From the NCBI GenBank assembly GCA_030272155.1, contig CP126202.1, forward strand, positions 2,418,001-2,482,000: DNA of 64,000 nt, in the 5' to 3' direction. Shown here piece by piece: positions 61,297 to 64,000 of the stretch. The notes below the pieces were generated by a model. That model saw only the letters and a program-made list of their open reading frames with translations, did no database searches and was not told the origin of the DNA. Source of the DNA: Tetradesmus obliquus. Taxonomy: Eukaryota > Chlorophyta > Chlorophyceae > Sphaeropleales > Scenedesmaceae. The translations under genes and the position numbers were made by a program. The stretch's first letter is position 1, and each line of letters begins with the position of its first letter.

Positions 61297-61946
61297 CCTG
61301 CTGCCTCTGCAGGGTGGCCCTGCGCGCTGCAACACATCTGGCTGGTAGTCCGCCCTAGTAACACTCCTGCAAGACATGCAGACAGGTTTGCAATCGGTTG
61401 AACAGGTTGCGTTTCTGACATGCCAGCCTGCTGCCTCTGCAGGGTGGACCGGCGCGCTGTAACACATCTGGCTGGTAGTCCGCCCTAGTCACACTCCTGC
61501 AAGACATGCAGCCAGGTTTGCAGTTTGTTGACCAAGTTGTGTTGTTGACATGCCAGCCGGCTGCCTCTGCAGGGCGGGCCTGCGCGCAGCAACACATCTG
61601 GCTGGTAGTCCGCCCTAGTCACACTCCTGCAAGACACGCAGACAGGTTTGCAATTAGTTGACCAAGTTGTGTTGTTGACATGCCAGCCTGCTGCCTATGC
61701 AAGGCGGGCCTGTGCGCTGCAACACATCTGGCTGGTAGTCCGCCCTAGTCACACTCCTGCAAGACATGTAGACAGGTTTGCAGTTAGTTGACCAAGTTGT
61801 GTTGTTGACATGCCAGCCTGCTGCCTCTGCAGCGCGGGCCTGCGCGCTGCAACATATCTGGCGGAAAATCTGCCCTGGTCACACTCCTGCAAGACATGGT
61901 CATGTATACAGTTAGTTGCATGGATTGCTGGAATGCCAGCAGAGAA
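61297..61946 (-). repeat. 130-bp tandem array, five copies
   Basis: The block CCTGCTGCCTCTGCAGGG occurs at 61297, 61427, 61557, 61687 and 61817, exactly 130 bp apart. Minus-strand frame SVTRADYQPDVLQRAGPPCR stays open in every copy I checked. A TTGCAG acceptor-like site precedes it on the minus strand. Probably another exon-plus-intron array, but the parent gene is not resolved. Confidence 0.88.
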
Positions 61947-62299
61947 TTTGCTCCTGCATCTGTGCATAAGCCATGACTGAATCTGGGCTGACGCCAGTTG
62001 CTGGCCGCTGCCATGCTCTGCTTTGTCCAGACACGGCAGGGAGAGAGCCGCATCCAAATGCTGACGGAATATGCTGCCATGCCTGCTGCCGTTTTGTGTT
62101 TGCTGCTGTATGCATACCAGATTGCCGCACTCACTGCAGCACTGTTGGGTAGTCTGCTTGAGGTATCTGGCTCCCAGGTGGCTTGACTGGCACCTGCACC
62201 GTACAAAAGTAAAAAAGGGGCTGTGACCACTGCTGCTATAAGCTAGCTGACACAGCAACACCTGTTGCAGCTGGATAAGGTGCGTGCATGTGCATGTAC

Positions 62300-62307
62300 T
62301 ATATAAA
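62300..62307 (+). promoter_or_regulatory. Possible TATA element
   Basis: TATATAAA about 90 bp upstream of the ATG at 62392, on the same strand as the small secreted-protein candidate. Confidence 0.3.
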
Positions 62308-62391
62308 TCGTCTTTTTGAGTACAGCACCACCTGCATGAAACACTAGACGCAGAGCGGCAGGTGCAAGTAAACTGGCTGACTCTGCACACC

Positions 62392-62604
62392 ATGACTGAC
62401 AGGAATTGTGCAGCTGTGCTGCTGACAGTGCTGCTGCTGCCCCTGCTACTTATGCCTGATGCACTGTGCTGCTACTGCGGTTGTTATGCTGAGAGTCAGC
62501 TGCCAGGAGCTGCAGCCTGCACACCTGCCGTGTGGTGCCTGCTGGTGGGGGCTTGTATGCCGCTCGTGCTTCTGTCTTTGTTTGAAGCTTGCAGCTGCCA
62601 TTAG
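62392..62604 (+). CDS. Candidate small secreted cysteine-rich protein or first exon
   Basis: Not recognised. ATG at 62392 opens a 70-codon frame to TAG or TAA-type stop at 62604. It begins with a strong signal peptide (MTDRNCAAVLLTVLLLPLLL) followed by a cysteine cluster (CCYCGCY). A plausible donor (CTGCTG|gtgggg) about 150 bp in means it may instead be the first exon of a longer gene. A short upstream ORF starts near 62335. A TATA-like element lies upstream. Codon bias alone could produce such a Leu/Cys-rich frame, so support is modest. Confidence 0.35.
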   Translation: MTDRNCAAVLLTVLLLPLLLMPDALCCYCGCYAESQLPGAAACTPAVWCLLVGACMPLVLLSLFEACSCH

Positions 62605-63588
62605 CTTCAGCAGTGTTCCAAAGGCTGCTGCTGCAGGTGCTCTGCATGGCATAGCAGCGGGCAAACAGGGCAACCGCTTGCAGCTGCTGTTGCCAACATG
62701 CTGACATCAGCACCATCGCATGGTGAGGGAATCACAAGTGGGAAGAGCTAAGAGAGACGCCTGCACACGTGCACACGTGCAGAAACGTCCATTGGCTTCG
62801 TGAACCAGCACAAGATATCCATTGATGTTTGTCTTCAGTCACACACGAGCCAGAAACACAATGATGTACCAATGAACTGTGCTGGAGCAGTACCTGTTTA
62901 CGTAGCCTGCCACAGCCTGTGCTAACTCCTGCAGCTGGCAACGCGGCTGGGTCTGGCCTCGAGACCTGCGGTTGTCGGGATTCAGCTGCTGTCAAGTCAG
63001 CAAAGGAGAGTCCCTGTTGCTGGGGTTCCTTCATGAGTGCTGGTGTGTCAGATGTACTGCTGTCACAGTGTGCTGCCCTGAAGCCCCTCGAAACTGCGAT
63101 GAAGTTGTGGTGTACATCATATCAACCCATACGCGTTAAGAGCATGGCTGACCAGCTGTTGGTGTTTAACTGTGGTGAGTCAGTGACACTTTTTGGTTGC
63201 ATGTGTGTGGATTGACATAGCTTCACCACAAACACATTCAACTGCCTTCGAGTGAACTGTTGCAGCGCCGATTGTGGCGTGTCGTTGCTGAAGAAGAATC
63301 GGGGTTGTCTTCAGCGGGTGGACACCTCACATAGCCATGCGGAGCTGCATCATGCAGCAACAGCACCTAGTGCAGCATAATGGCTCGTTTAGCACCCGGC
63401 AAGTGCGTCGGATGCTGGTCAGGGCCAGTGCTGCCAAGCCCCGCGTGGTGCCCTCCACCACACGGCAGCAATTGCTTGCACCAGCCAAGCAGCCAGCGCC
63501 CACGCAGCAGCATGCAGCTGAGGTCAGCCAGGTGGGGCCCTCCTGTCGTTGCGAGGCCTCAAACACACGCTGGGCCATGCCATCATGG
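62605..63588. other. Unassigned region
   Basis: Short open frames on both strands, none with a recognisable domain. A plus frame at 62919-63215 has some coding character but no supported splice structure. I cannot assign a gene. Confidence 0.4.
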
Positions 63589-63846
63589 CTAGCTGGTGGT
63601 CCAGGCACCACGCTGCTTGGCATTGCAGCAGCGGGCGCAGCAGGCATGCTGGGCAGGTGCGTCGCCAGCTGCAGCAGCAACTGAAGCAGCAGAGACATCA
63701 CCTGAACCATCTGCTGGTTGGCCTTTGGCAGTTGCAGCATGCAGCAGCGCTCTCACCATGCGTACAGTTCCCAGCCTGGCCACACATGTCAAGAGTGCTG
63801 TCCCACCAGACAAAGCCTTTTTACAAGCATGCGGCTCAGCACACAC
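63589..63846 (-). CDS. Possible ankyrin-repeat-like exon fragment
   Basis: A minus-strand frame contains GGTALLTCVARLGTVRMVRA then LLHAA, which fits the ankyrin consensus (G-TAL--A---G---VV--LL-A). Only one repeat is visible and exon boundaries are unclear. A second minus-strand frame at 63740-63327 (LPSMPAAPAAAMPSSVVPGP) could be its continuation after an intron. Confidence 0.28.
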   Translation of the reverse strand: MCAEPHACKKALSGGTALLTCVARLGTVRMVRALLHAATAKGQPADGSGDVSAASVAAAAGDAPAQHACCARCCNAKQRGAWTTS

Positions 63847-64000
63847 ACATCCTGCAACTTGATGTCTTTACATCACATCTCATTGTGGCCTCTGATTCTG
63901 TGTCTGACTGTATCCCCTGCATGCCCTACCGCAAAATCATCATGTTATGCAGTGGCTTCCAGGCAGACGGCCCAGCCTCAACAGCGCAAGCCCTGGGGGT

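Noticed and set aside
1-64000. Transposon, LTR element, endogenous virus or CRISPR array
   Set aside because: No transposase, polymerase, capsid or integrase-like frames, no terminal repeats with target-site duplications, and no regularly spaced short palindromic repeats were seen; all arrays found derive from local exons or simple repeats.

Overview
The window looks like nuclear DNA of a green alga (Chlorophyta; a chlamydomonadalean or sphaeroplealean alga is my guess). Genes have many GT-AG introns. Codons are dominated by CAG and GCA, giving long glutamine and alanine runs. TGTAA, the usual chlorophyte poly(A) signal, follows two of the genes, and many introns carry (CTG)n tracts just before the acceptor. 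I see no prokaryotic features, rRNA, tRNA, CRISPR array or recognisable transposon.

Layout. (1) About 1-6880, + strand: the 3' four exons of a very large Ser/Gln/Ala-rich protein ending in coiled coils; its 5' end lies outside the window. (2) 7557-12928, + strand: a complete four-exon gene for a predicted 1,499-residue protein with a double-stranded RNA-binding domain, then a winged helix carrying the Z-DNA/Z-RNA-binding (Z-alpha) signature, then about 1,300 residues of polyQ/polyA sequence. This is the most unusual gene here. (3) 14063-35640, + strand: UDP-glucose:glycoprotein glucosyltransferase (UGGT), the ER folding sensor. I read 33 exons with consistent phases, 1,682 residues, a signal peptide, a GT24 catalytic domain with a DSD motif, and a C-terminal HSEL. 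(4) 37816-59508, - strand and convergent with UGGT: a 22-exon gene for a predicted 2,318-residue secreted, cysteine-rich, EGF-containing protein with many N-glycosylation sequons. (5) 59509-64000: tandem repeats, a possible small secreted protein and weak gene fragments.

The most striking structural property is stuttered exons. Most introns of UGGT and of the secreted-protein gene contain one to about ten degenerate partial copies of the neighbouring exon, usually including its splice site. A few copies are intact, phase-compatible cassettes. The largest event is a nearly identical 2,567-bp tandem duplication (54123-59256) that doubles a 74-bp exon whose length is not a multiple of three.

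Functionally, UGGT and the sequon-rich, disulfide-rich secreted protein fit as folding-control enzyme and plausible client, although their adjacency may be chance. The dsRBD/Z-alpha protein suggests sensing or binding of double-stranded or Z-form nucleic acid. A 1.2-kb alternating purine-pyrimidine tract able in principle to adopt Z-form lies in a UGGT intron downstream of it. All exon structures were inferred by eye from frame, GT-AG sites and phase consistency; no alignment or database search was run.
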